Below are positions 23,533 through 31,052 of a stretch of DNA of 53,005 nt, piece by piece. This DNA is from Defluviitaleaceae bacterium. GTDB taxonomy: Bacteria; Bacillota; Clostridia; Lachnospirales; WQUN01. A program made the position numbers and the translations under genes. The DNA lies in contig WQVC01000005.1 in assembly GCA_009781765.1 (NCBI GenBank), positions 1 through 53,005 on the forward strand, written 5' to 3'. A model generated the notes under the pieces. That model had not been told where the DNA came from. It saw only the letters and a list, made by a program, of their open reading frames with translations, and did no database searches. Numbering within the stretch: the stretch's first letter is position 1; every line of letters starts with the position of its first letter.

Positions 23533-24438
23533 TCATTCTATATTTTGAACTTGTTCGCGTATTTTTTCAATAAGACTTTTCAGCTCAACGGCTGATTTTG
23601 TAAGCTGAATATCGTGGGATTTCGCGGAAATCGTGTTTGCTTCGCGGTTCAGCTCCTGCACGAGAAAATCCATTTTACGCCCGACCGCGCCGCTTTCGTT
23701 CATTATTTCCGCAAGTTGCCCCAAGTGGCTTTCGAGGCGGGCAATTTCTTCGTTTATGTCGGATTTGTCTGCCAAAATTGCGATTTCCGTTAAAATGCGC
23801 GAATTGTCGCCGCTTTCGCCGAACTTGTCCATCAGTTCGCGGACGCGCTCTTTCAGCCTTTCGGCATATTCTTCCGACGCTCGCGGCACGAGTTCGCGAA
23901 TTTCCCTGATGATGTCCAACGCGCGAGTGTAGTTTTCTTTTATATCGCAAATGAGGGCTTTGCCTTCCGTTTCGCGCATGATGTTAAATTGCTCCAACGT
24001 TTTTTCCAGTGCCGCCGAAAGCCCTTCCCATATTTCGTCCGCAACCCCGGAATCCATCGCATCGTCATATTTATCATGCACAATTACGTCCGGAGTTTTT
24101 GCCAACAACTCAAGGGCGATTCTGTCCGGTTCGCCCACGCCGTAACGCCTGCTCAATTCCCACAAAACTTTCATATATGCGTCGGCATAGACTTCGTTTA
24201 TGTGAATTTTCATGTCTTCTTCCGCGAAACTTTCGAAGTTGACCCATACATCCGTTTTGCCGCGCACGATGTCTTTTGCGAGGCGGCTTCGCACACGTTC
24301 CTCGAACGGCGCAAGAAAACGCGGAATCCTTATTGAAAAATCGCTGAAGCGATGATTTACCGACTTCATTTCGATACGAAATTTTCTGTCGTGGAGGGAG
24401 GATTCGCCCCGCCCGAAGCCCGTCATACTCTTTGGCAT
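23533..24438 (-). CDS. yicC: YicC-family endoribonuclease-like protein
   Basis: 301 residues from MPKSMTGFGRGES, the family N terminus, with AAGGA upstream. SVNHRFSDFSIRIPRFLAPFEERVR and the C-terminal GRKMDFLVQELNREANTISAKS (in parts) are the conserved YicC blocks. YicC proteins have been linked to endoribonuclease activity and stationary-phase survival in other bacteria. The following remA starts eleven bases after the stop. Confidence 0.93.
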   Translation of the reverse strand: MPKSMTGFGRGESSLHDRKFRIEMKSVNHRFSDFSIRIPRFLAPFEERVRSRLAKDIVRGKTDVWVNFESFAEEDMKIHINEVYADAYMKVLWELSRRYGVGEPDRIALELLAKTPDVIVHDKYDDAMDSGVADEIWEGLSAALEKTLEQFNIMRETEGKALICDIKENYTRALDIIREIRELVPRASEEYAERLKERVRELMDKFGESGDNSRILTEIAILADKSDINEEIARLESHLGQLAEIMNESGAVGRKMDFLVQELNREANTISAKSHDIQLTKSAVELKSLIEKIREQVQNIE

Positions 24439-24458
24439 AGATTTCATCCTTACTGTGT

Positions 24459-25793
24459 CTAGTAGCGTCCGAATCTGCCGGATGTTCGCACGGCACTTCC
24501 GGTTCTCGATTTTATTGCGAGTACGATTCCGAAAATTCCGAACGCAACGCCGAAAACCCCGAACCAATACGGCAACGCGCGGCGCGTGAATACGTTTCCG
24601 ATAATCGCCGCTAAATAATAATCCATGTCGCTGTCGAACGAACGCGGAATTACTTCGCGCGCCGGCAAAACCGCCGCTTCGAACAGCACTTCGCCGTTTA
24701 ACAGGAACGCTGCCCGCCCCGCCGCTTCGCCGTATTCAACGGGCGCACGGAGGGTGGGATTTTCTGCTCCGAGGACTTCCAAAAGCGGGTCGAAGGTGAT
24801 GGTTTTTTCGATTTCTTCGTATTCGGCGTGATTTAAAAGCACGACGTGCGACTCTGCTGCGATAATTTCCAAAACATCCGGGTCGCCGAGGCGCGGATTT
24901 TCAATTAAAACGGTTTGCAATATTTGACCTTCGCGGACAATTTCGCGGAAATGATAGTTGTAAAAAGCGTAGTCCATCAGGCGGCGAGTGTCCGACCATC
25001 GCTGCGGGTCTGTTCCGCCGAGCACGATTGTTACGAACCCGAGGTCGCGACGATTGTCGTGCGCTGCGCCGGCAAAAACATGCCCCGCCGGCGTTGTCAG
25101 CCCTGCGATTCCGCCTGTCATATGGATATAACCGAGCGGCGCATCCGGCAGCATTTGATTTGAATTTGTCCATTCGCCGTAGGTTCCGGTTCCCGTTATT
25201 TCGGCCAAAATCGGATTTTGCATAAATGCTCGCGTGATAATCGCGAGGTCGTATGCGGTTGTAAAATGATTGTCGGCGTGGCCTCCGAAGGGATTTGCAA
25301 AATGCGAACCCCTTGCTCCGAGCGACAGGGCTTTTTCGTTCATTAAGACGGCAAAGGCGCGTTCGGCTTCGGTGTAGGGGATATTTCGGCGACCTTCGGT
25401 TCGGCGCACGGTGTTGAGCGCGAGAACTCGCGCCGCTTCACCCGACGAGCGCACAAGCAACGAGTTTAAAAGCGTATGCACCGTTGCGACTTCGCCTTCG
25501 GAGTGAACGTTCAACCCGAAACCGGGGGGCATAACGCGAATTTCCGTGCCGACGATTATTTCCTCCTCGACAGCAAGATGCTCTGCCGCCACAAGCGCGG
25601 TAAGCATATTTGTAAGATGCGCGGGATATCGGCGTTCGCGTTCGTTACGTGCGTAAAGCACACGCCCGGTGGTTTGCTCGACGAGAATTACGGCAGGCGA
25701 ATCCGCCAACTCCTCCGGCGTTCGGGGAGCAGCTTCAACTTCCATGCAAAAAATAAGCAGCAGAATGGATGCAAAAAATAAAAACCTGCTCAT
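24459..25793 (-). CDS. Penicillin-binding-protein homologue lacking catalytic residues (DacF-like)
   Basis: 444 residues. A signal peptide (residues 1-21, MSRFLFFASILLLIFC) leads to a D-alanyl-D-alanine carboxypeptidase fold: SPAVILVEQTTGRVLYARNE, GLNVHSEGEVATVHTLLNSLLVRSS (in parts), HFANPFG, and a C-terminal membrane segment near 405-425. All three active-site motifs are altered. SxxK is HLTN (59-62), SxN is SGE (117-119) and KTG is MTG (225-227). It cannot acylate on serine as family enzymes do, so it is probably a pseudoenzyme with a structural or binding role in the cell wall. A good promoter and AAGGCGGG site precede the ATG. Confidence 0.85.
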   Translation of the reverse strand: MSRFLFFASILLLIFCMEVEAAPRTPEELADSPAVILVEQTTGRVLYARNERERRYPAHLTNMLTALVAAEHLAVEEEIIVGTEIRVMPPGFGLNVHSEGEVATVHTLLNSLLVRSSGEAARVLALNTVRRTEGRRNIPYTEAERAFAVLMNEKALSLGARGSHFANPFGGHADNHFTTAYDLAIITRAFMQNPILAEITGTGTYGEWTNSNQMLPDAPLGYIHMTGGIAGLTTPAGHVFAGAAHDNRRDLGFVTIVLGGTDPQRWSDTRRLMDYAFYNYHFREIVREGQILQTVLIENPRLGDPDVLEIIAAESHVVLLNHAEYEEIEKTITFDPLLEVLGAENPTLRAPVEYGEAAGRAAFLLNGEVLFEAAVLPAREVIPRSFDSDMDYYLAAIIGNVFTRRALPYWFGVFGVAFGIFGIVLAIKSRTGSAVRTSGRFGRY

Positions 25794-25814
25794 TTGAAAC
25801 CCGCCTTTTTTAAC

Positions 25815-25844
25815 AGTATAGCAGAGTATTGGGCAAAAATGCAA
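25815..25844 (-). promoter_or_regulatory. Sigma-A-type promoter of the DacF-like gene
   Basis: On the minus strand: TTGCAT, an 18-base spacer, TATACT. The expected transcription start is about 15 bases before the coding ATG at 25793. Confidence 0.6.
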
Positions 25845-25872
25845 TAAAAAAACGACTTTACGCCGTTTTTTA
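25845..25872 (-). terminator. Rho-independent terminator after the XRE gene
   Basis: On the minus strand AAAAAACG...CGTTTTTTT with a GCGTAAAGT-type loop and a T-run, overlapping the stop codon of the XRE gene at 25870-26106. Confidence 0.65.
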
Positions 25873-26106
25873 ATTTTTATTTTCATTTCGTTGCTCATCA
25901 AAAGCGAAAAATTCGCTGAGCGTCATTCCGAAACCATCGCATATTTTTTTTATTGTTGTAATTTTGGGGTCGTTACTTTTTCCGTAAATGATATTTTTAA
26001 CTGACGACGGCGGCAAATTTGATATTGCGGCCAGCTTATTTATTGTAAGATTTCGTTCGCCGCACAGGCGCAAAATACGCCCGCGCATCTCCGAAACAGT
26101 GTCCAT
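25870..26106 (-). CDS. XRE-family helix-turn-helix regulator
   Basis: 78 residues, a single HTH_3-type DNA-binding domain: MRGRILRLCGERNLTINKLAAISNLPPSSVKNIIYGK (in parts) followed by KITTIKKICDGFGMTLSEFF. Such minimal proteins are often autoregulators. GGGAGGT lies at a good distance before the ATG. It is transcribed divergently from another XRE gene at 26258, so the 150-base gap may hold shared operators. Confidence 0.88.
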   Translation of the reverse strand: MDTVSEMRGRILRLCGERNLTINKLAAISNLPPSSVKNIIYGKSNDPKITTIKKICDGFGMTLSEFFAFDEQRNENKN

Positions 26107-26196
26107 TTACATACCTCCCGAGAAACGGTCGCTCCCCCCGACCATTCGCCTTCAGTACAGAATAGCAAAGTGTCGCAAATTGGTAAATGGTGTCGA

Positions 26197-26225
26197 TTGC
26201 TTTTTTCGACTACCCATGCTACAAT
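26197..26225 (+). promoter_or_regulatory. Sigma-A-type promoter for the plus-strand XRE gene
   Basis: TTGCTT at 26197, a 17-base spacer, and TACAAT at 26220. Transcription would start near 26232, which excludes the in-frame TTG at 26234 as a practical start codon. Confidence 0.65.
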
Positions 26226-26257
26226 TAAAATAATTGAAAAAATTGAAACTATATGTG

Positions 26258-26620
26258 ATGGGGGGTGTTACTATCAATAAAGCAGAGATGCGTGTCTTGG
26301 TTGGCACAAATATACGCAGAGAACGAGTTGCGCGCGGAATTACAACCGATGAACTTGCCAGCCTTCTCGGGCATACTCCGAGTTCTGTCGGGCTTATCGA
26401 ACGCGGCGACAGAGGCGCGTCGGCATTTAATTTATTTAAATTGTCGAAAATTTTTAACGTATCCACCGACAAGTTTTTCGAGCGGGCTGAAACCGACGAA
26501 CCTCAAAAAAGGCATGTTCGTGAAAAACTTGAAAGCCTTATTTCGGATTTCTCCGAGGAAGAGCTTGCGTTTCTCGTTCATGTTGTTAAAGGCGTACGCG
26601 ATTTAAATGAAGAACAATAA
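26258..26620 (+). CDS. XRE-family transcriptional regulator
   Basis: About 120 residues. The helix-turn-helix domain is LVGTNIRRERVARGITTDELASLLGHTPSSVGLIERGDRG (in parts) with ASAFNLFKLSKIFNVSTDKFF; a short helical C-terminal segment follows (EKLESLISDFSEEELAFLVHVVKG). The start is uncertain. The ATG at 26258 is given. The run GGGGGGTG at 26261 suggests initiation further in, perhaps at ATG 26288 (long spacing). Its targets are unknown; the divergent XRE gene is the nearest candidate. Confidence 0.8.
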   Translation: MGGVTINKAEMRVLVGTNIRRERVARGITTDELASLLGHTPSSVGLIERGDRGASAFNLFKLSKIFNVSTDKFFERAETDEPQKRHVREKLESLISDFSEEELAFLVHVVKGVRDLNEEQ

Positions 26621-26629
26621 GCCGACGCC

Positions 26630-26672
26630 GGAGGCAAATACAACCGGCCGCGCATTCCCTCGAAGCCGGACA
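26630..26672. repeat. Family C repeat, intergenic
   Basis: GACGCCGGAGGCAAATACAAC at the left and GCGCATTCCCTCGAAGCCGG at the right, the second being the diagnostic family C end. The stem with the CAA loop is missing here. Confidence 0.7.
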
Positions 26673-26700
26673 ATTCCGGAATAATTTTCGGCGCAATTAA

Positions 26701-26742
26701 AAATCCTATCGGCAGCTGAGAAGCAACCGATAGGATTTTTTT
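26701..26742 (+). terminator. Rho-independent terminator
   Basis: AAATCCTATCGG pairs with CCGATAGGATTT, with a T-run. It ends transcription of the XRE gene and can also work for the opposite-strand spore protein gene. Confidence 0.85.
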
Positions 26743-26782
26743 ATTGCATTATTTATTTCGCAGAAAATTTTTTACAACGTGA

Positions 26783-26824
26783 TATGGCTTCGAGGGAATG
26801 TGAAAGTTTCTCACATATTCTCCC
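26783..26824. repeat. Family C repeat, inverted orientation
   Basis: TGGCTTCGAGGGAATGTG, a spacer, then CACATATTCTCCCGG. Read on the minus strand this is the CCGGGAGA...CACATTCCCTCGAAGCC pattern. It lies at the 3' end of the spore protein gene. Confidence 0.7.
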
Positions 26825-26828
26825 GGTA

Positions 26829-27023
26829 TTACTTGCCTGCCATTTGGCGTTCTTGTGCTTCAATCATTTTTTTAACCATGTAGCCGCCTACATAGCCCGC
26901 TTGTGCGGAAGTAAGGTCACCGTTGTAACCTTGTTTCAGGGGCACCCCGATTTCGTTTGCAACTTCGTATTTGAATTTGTTAAGAGCTTCACGTGCTTGC
27001 GGTACTGAAGAATTATTATTCAT
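26829..27023 (-). CDS. Alpha/beta-type small acid-soluble spore protein
   Basis: 64 residues. The sequence KFKYEVANEIGVPLKQGYNGDLTSAQAGYVGG (in parts) and MVKKMIEAQERQMAGK matches the alpha/beta spore protein family, including the germination-protease site E-V-A. Such proteins saturate spore DNA and protect it from UV and heat. AAGGAG is nine bases before the ATG. Expression in the forespore under sigma-G is expected from the family but no promoter was confirmed. Confidence 0.95.
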   Translation of the reverse strand: MNNNSSVPQAREALNKFKYEVANEIGVPLKQGYNGDLTSAQAGYVGGYMVKKMIEAQERQMAGK

Positions 27024-27205
27024 TTTTTGTTTCTCCTTATATGATTCGGCTTTCGCCTTATTTGGTAATGAAGCGCGAATTACTTTTGTCGCGTCTTATT
27101 ACAAAGCTATTATTTACAGGGTTCTTCTTTTTATGTCGTAAATTTTTGGCAAATTGTTTGTTATATTGACAGAATACCGCAAAACAACTAAAATCATGCT
27201 TACTC

Positions 27206-27314
27206 GAGAGTGTTGAAAAATTACGCTTTCGCATATGCCGCATCTCGGAAAATGACCTAAAGCCGTCATTTTCCTGCGATGCCGGCACAGCTAAAGCTAT
27301 TTTTCAACACTCTC
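27206..27314. repeat. Family B-prime palindromic repeat
   Basis: 109 bp with ends GAGAGTGTTGAAAAATTAC and TATTTTTCAACACTCTC. Inside are GCTTTCGCATATGCCGCATCTC and a stem AAAATGACCT/GTCATTTTCC. It has the same interior as 5335-5438. The 27024-27343 gap otherwise holds an AT-rich tract with no gene visible. Confidence 0.85.
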
Positions 27315-27343
27315 TACCCCTGTACGGAAGGCTCGGTGAAAAA

Positions 27344-28636
27344 ATGAATAAAAATGACAGAACAAACGACGGTAAAAAAGATGCGTTCTACAGCGAGGAA
27401 CTTTCACGCGCTGCCGTGCAGCTTCTTTGGGCTTCCGACGACGATGACGACGACGCGCAGCCCCAAAAACCCGCGCCCGCTCAAAGCCCGTTTGTTTCCG
27501 GGTTCGACCGGGAGCAGGAAAACCCCGACAGAGCGCCCACGAAAAATATTGATGCCGAACAGTTTAAACCTCGGCTTCATACCGTTCCGCCCCCGGACGG
27601 CGACGAGCCTCCTCGTCCGCCGCGTCCGGCACGTCCGCGTTTAGGCGAAACCGCGCAACGCCCTCGCCTGCATGAAACCGCGCCGCGTCCGCGTTTGGGT
27701 GAAACTGCTCCGCGCCCGCGTCTGCACGAAACCGCACCGCGCCCCTCTTTGGGAACTCCGCCCGAAGACGATTTTGAAGAAACCGGTCGTCGTCGTCGTT
27801 CGTCGGCGGCAACAAACAGGGTTCTTCACGGCGATACATCCGAACTTAATTTCGAACGCCCCGGTCGCGAACGTCCGCGCCGCAGAAATCCCGCGCCTAA
27901 TCCGGCCGTGCGTGTAAACGTTGAGCATCCCGTTCCGCACGACCGCGACGACGACGAACCCGCCTCCGAACAGGATTTGGACGGCTTCCGCCGCAGGTTT
28001 AATTCCGGCGAACTTGTTTCGCCGCCGCGAAATACAAATCGGCCGCCGCGCCCCGGTGCCGGCAACAACGACGTTCGCACAAATCGCATGAGAACCGACC
28101 ATACCGAAACCGAACCGATTAGCCCTTTTCGTGTAGTTTTGGCAGGTGCGGCAATTTTTATGCTTGCGATTGCAGCAATTTTAGTATGGCAAATCGTTTC
28201 CGTTCGAAGCGACCTTCGCGAAGCGGAAACTCTGCTTGAAGATGCCGAAATCGCACTTGCAAACGCAAACGCTCAAATCAGCATTCAATCGTCCAGATAT
28301 AACGACCAATTAAACGAAGCGCGGGCCGAGGCAGACACCTACCGCAATATTCTCATCGCAAACGACCTCGACCCCAATCCGTCACCGCCGCCCGCCGACG
28401 GCATCGGCCCCGGCGAAGCGACCGGTCAGCCGGGCCAAACATCTCCGCCCGCCACGCCCGAACTTCCCACAACCCACATCATACAACCGGGCGAAAATCT
28501 TAATATGATTGCCCGCCGCTACTTCCCCGGCGTCGATGTGCAGTTGGCAATAAATCACATCGTTGCAACAAATAATATTCCGAACCCGAACAATGTTCCC
28601 GCCGGGCGTCTGCTTAATATCGAGCCGATGGAATAG
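27344..28636 (+). CDS. LysM-domain membrane protein with repetitive linker
   Basis: 430 residues. The N-terminal 260 residues are charged, proline-arginine-rich and contain an alternating short repeat (RPRLGETAP/RPRLHETAP, residues about 100-145). One membrane segment lies at about 263-286 (VVLAGAAIFMLAIAAILVW), followed by a coiled coil (SDLREAETLLEDAEIALANANAQI) and a proline-rich spacer. A C-terminal LysM domain (about 380-428: HIIQPGENLNMIARRYF...VPAGRLLNIEPM) should bind peptidoglycan outside the membrane. The N terminus would be cytoplasmic. It may tether an internal structure to the wall; the specific function is unknown. Confidence 0.75.
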   Translation: MNKNDRTNDGKKDAFYSEELSRAAVQLLWASDDDDDDAQPQKPAPAQSPFVSGFDREQENPDRAPTKNIDAEQFKPRLHTVPPPDGDEPPRPPRPARPRLGETAQRPRLHETAPRPRLGETAPRPRLHETAPRPSLGTPPEDDFEETGRRRRSSAATNRVLHGDTSELNFERPGRERPRRRNPAPNPAVRVNVEHPVPHDRDDDEPASEQDLDGFRRRFNSGELVSPPRNTNRPPRPGAGNNDVRTNRMRTDHTETEPISPFRVVLAGAAIFMLAIAAILVWQIVSVRSDLREAETLLEDAEIALANANAQISIQSSRYNDQLNEARAEADTYRNILIANDLDPNPSPPPADGIGPGEATGQPGQTSPPATPELPTTHIIQPGENLNMIARRYFPGVDVQLAINHIVATNNIPNPNNVPAGRLLNIEPME

Positions 28637-28710
28637 TGCGCCAAGCGCACTTTGGACGCCGGGGACATATAGCGGCGTCGGTACATTCTCTCGAAGCCGA
28701 ACTGAGCCGG
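28636..28710. repeat. Family C repeat with intact CAA-loop hairpin
   Basis: GTGCGCCAAGCGCAC (28636-28650) is a six-base-pair stem with CAA loop; its first base is the last base of the LysM-protein stop codon. Then come the seven-base spacer TTTGGAC, GCCGGGGACA, a GGCGTC arm, and GTACATTCTCTCGAAGCCG. This is the reference intergenic arrangement of the family. Confidence 0.82.
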
Positions 28711-28784
28711 ATGAAATTTTTAAAGGATATTTTAAAGGATAGCGCGGGAAATTTTCGCTTCACTCGTTGCACCTTTTAAAAACT

Positions 28785-28900
28785 CGACAAAAACTTTAAA
28801 ATTAACACCGAAAATCGCGCGAAAGCGCGATTTTTTATTGTTTTTGCCACGCTTTTTTCAAAAAGCGTGTGGGGGATTGGGGGCGAAGCCCCCAAAAATT
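28785..28900. repeat. Family D hairpin cluster, copy with terminator module
   Basis: GAAAATCGCGCGAAAGCGCGATTTT with a T-run (28810-28837) acts as a terminator, followed by ACGCTTTTTTCAAAAAGCGT and TTGGGGGCGAAGCCCCCAA. Between this and the next gene (28901-29060) no further structure was recognised beyond an AT-rich upstream region. Confidence 0.72.
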
Positions 28901-29060
28901 GATTCGCGATACAAAAACAACCGGAAACTTGCGTTTTTTTTCGGAGCAAAGTATTATTGTCGCGGCAGTTTTTGTTTCGACATGAAACACTTGCCTCGAA
29001 ATGTAATATTATAATTTCAGGGCAGGTCTTATAAGCAGTAAATTCCGGAAGGAGCGCAAC

Positions 29061-31052
29061 ATGGATAAAAATACTCCGAATACATTCGGTGATGATGAAC
29101 ACGGCTTTGATGACGAGTACAGCCTCGATAATTTCAAGTACGATGAAAAGTACGACGAAAAATACGACGACGAAACATTCGACAACGACCCCTACGGCGG
29201 CGACACCTACAAAGAAACATACGATTACGACGATGATTACGATTTCAACGACGAGCAACCTCTGACCGACGAAACTCCCCTCACCTCGCCTCTTGATACG
29301 GCATTCGACAGGGAAAAAGCCGGCGCATTCGAGTCGCCGTCAAAAAAAGAAGAACCTCGCAATCGCCCCGCATCGCGCCGCGAAACCATCGCTCGCGTAG
29401 CGGAAGACGTTCAGGGCGGAAGTCACCGCAAACCGGGCGTAGCTGCGCCGGATACGCGGCTCGCAACAAAGTATCCCGCTCGTCCCGCCCCGAAAAATCG
29501 CCCGGTACGCTCGGCAAAACCGTTTCCCGATATGCCGCCGCCTCCGGCGCAACGCAGCAACAAAGCCCTGTTTTCAGGGTTTTATATCGCATTTTTGATG
29601 CTTGCAATCGGGCTTGTGTTGGTGCTGTTGATGTTCGCAATCGGGCGCGGCGGCGATGCATTACAAAATATGCCGCTTTTTGCGTGTACCGAACCCGGTA
29701 TGCCCGGACAGGACACGCAATCGACAATTGTTCCTGCCGACCCTGTCGAACTGCGCAGTCAAACCGCAATGATTACAGGAATCAATCCCTTCGGCGACGT
29801 GCGAACCCTTACGCTTCTCGACGTCACAACCCACCGCACGCAAGACTTAAATATGCCGGACAGCGCGATAATTTCTGCGCGTCACGGCGGCGCAATGGCG
29901 TTCAGCGAGCTTCGCACGGGGCATATCGTAGACGTTTCTTTCGACTCGCGCACATTAAATATCGCCGCGCTTAACGAAAGCCGCCACGCATGGACGCGCC
30001 CCGGTCGCACAAATGTTCAGGTAGACATCTCGAATTTCACCGTCAGCCTCGGCAACGAATCGTGGAGTTTTAACTCGCAGACCTTGGTGCTTTATCGCGG
30101 CGAACCCTTTGCGATAAGCCAAGTTCGCCCCATAAACTCCGTCACATTACACGGGCAGGGCGACATTGTGTGGCTTATTCAGGTTGACGCCGCGCACGGA
30201 TTTTTGCAGTTTACAAACTCGGATATGATTGTCAACGGGCAGGTTCTTGTGGGAAGTATGCCCATGCGACTCGACGATATTACTGATTCAATTGAGCTTG
30301 CCGAAGGTTCGCATCGCCTTATGATTGAGGGCGATAATATCGAAACATACGTCGGCGAAATCGTAATAAATCAGGGCGAAACCACGCGCTTTAATATGGG
30401 AGACCTGCCGCTTCGTTCCGCAATTGTGCATATTTCCGTTACGCCGCCCGATGCGACTGTCCTTGTAAACGGCGAAATACACGAAGCCGGCACAGCGGCG
30501 CAAGTCGAGTTCGGCGAAAATTTAATACGTGTTGAACGCGAAGGCTTCCTCCCGCAAGAGCAGCGGCTCAACATCGTAACGGCAATCAATCAAATTGCGT
30601 TCGACCTCACGGAAATCGTTCACACAAGCACGTTGACAATTTTCACAACACCCACGAACGCGGAAATTTTCATAAACAATGTTTTCGCGGGGCATTCGAC
30701 GCTTACGTATCCGGGGGTTGCGCCCGGCAACGTAACGGTAATCGCGCGGCTTCCGGGGCATAACGAAGCCCGGGTTGACATCGTTGTAACCGGCAATGAA
30801 ACCTCCGACATCGCGCGCTCGCTGATTCTCACACCTGCAACCAACGACCCGTTTGACAATCGCCCCCTGCCGGACGTTGACCCCATCCACACACCCGCGC
30901 CGTTTCCGACGCTTCCGCCGCCGCAACAAACGCCGCTGCCCACGCTTCCGCCCGTTGACCCGTTCCCGCCGTATGAATCCGGTCCCGGCGACGACCCTGT
31001 TGTTCTCCCGACGCCCGAGCCTACCCCGCGACCGTGGTGGGATATTCCGTAA
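29061..31052 (+). CDS. PEGA-domain membrane protein
   Basis: 663 residues. An acidic Asp/Tyr-rich N terminus (residues 1-80, with a YDEKYDEKYDDE-type repeat) is followed by a basic linker and one membrane segment at about 169-195 (GFYIAFLMLAIGLVLVLLMF). The external part has a beta-rich region and at least two PEGA domains: about 452-520 (VHISVTPPDATVLVNGEIHEAG) and 523-595 (LTIFTTPTNAEIFINNVFAG). A PEGA-like unit may precede them. The C-terminal 65 residues are proline-rich. AAGGAG precedes the ATG. PEGA domains occur in surface proteins; the exact role is unknown. The stop overlaps the uvrC start by one base. Confidence 0.75.
   Translation: MDKNTPNTFGDDEHGFDDEYSLDNFKYDEKYDEKYDDETFDNDPYGGDTYKETYDYDDDYDFNDEQPLTDETPLTSPLDTAFDREKAGAFESPSKKEEPRNRPASRRETIARVAEDVQGGSHRKPGVAAPDTRLATKYPARPAPKNRPVRSAKPFPDMPPPPAQRSNKALFSGFYIAFLMLAIGLVLVLLMFAIGRGGDALQNMPLFACTEPGMPGQDTQSTIVPADPVELRSQTAMITGINPFGDVRTLTLLDVTTHRTQDLNMPDSAIISARHGGAMAFSELRTGHIVDVSFDSRTLNIAALNESRHAWTRPGRTNVQVDISNFTVSLGNESWSFNSQTLVLYRGEPFAISQVRPINSVTLHGQGDIVWLIQVDAAHGFLQFTNSDMIVNGQVLVGSMPMRLDDITDSIELAEGSHRLMIEGDNIETYVGEIVINQGETTRFNMGDLPLRSAIVHISVTPPDATVLVNGEIHEAGTAAQVEFGENLIRVEREGFLPQEQRLNIVTAINQIAFDLTEIVHTSTLTIFTTPTNAEIFINNVFAGHSTLTYPGVAPGNVTVIARLPGHNEARVDIVVTGNETSDIARSLILTPATNDPFDNRPLPDVDPIHTPAPFPTLPPPQQTPLPTLPPVDPFPPYESGPGDDPVVLPTPEPTPRPWWDIP

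Noticed and set aside
27564-28102. Minus-strand frames opposite the LysM-protein gene
   Set aside because: They mirror its repetitive proline-arginine linker; no coding features of their own.
29281-29769. Minus-strand frame of 162 codons opposite the PEGA gene
   Set aside because: Arginine-rich, low-complexity translation typical of the antisense of a GC-skewed gene; no start signal.
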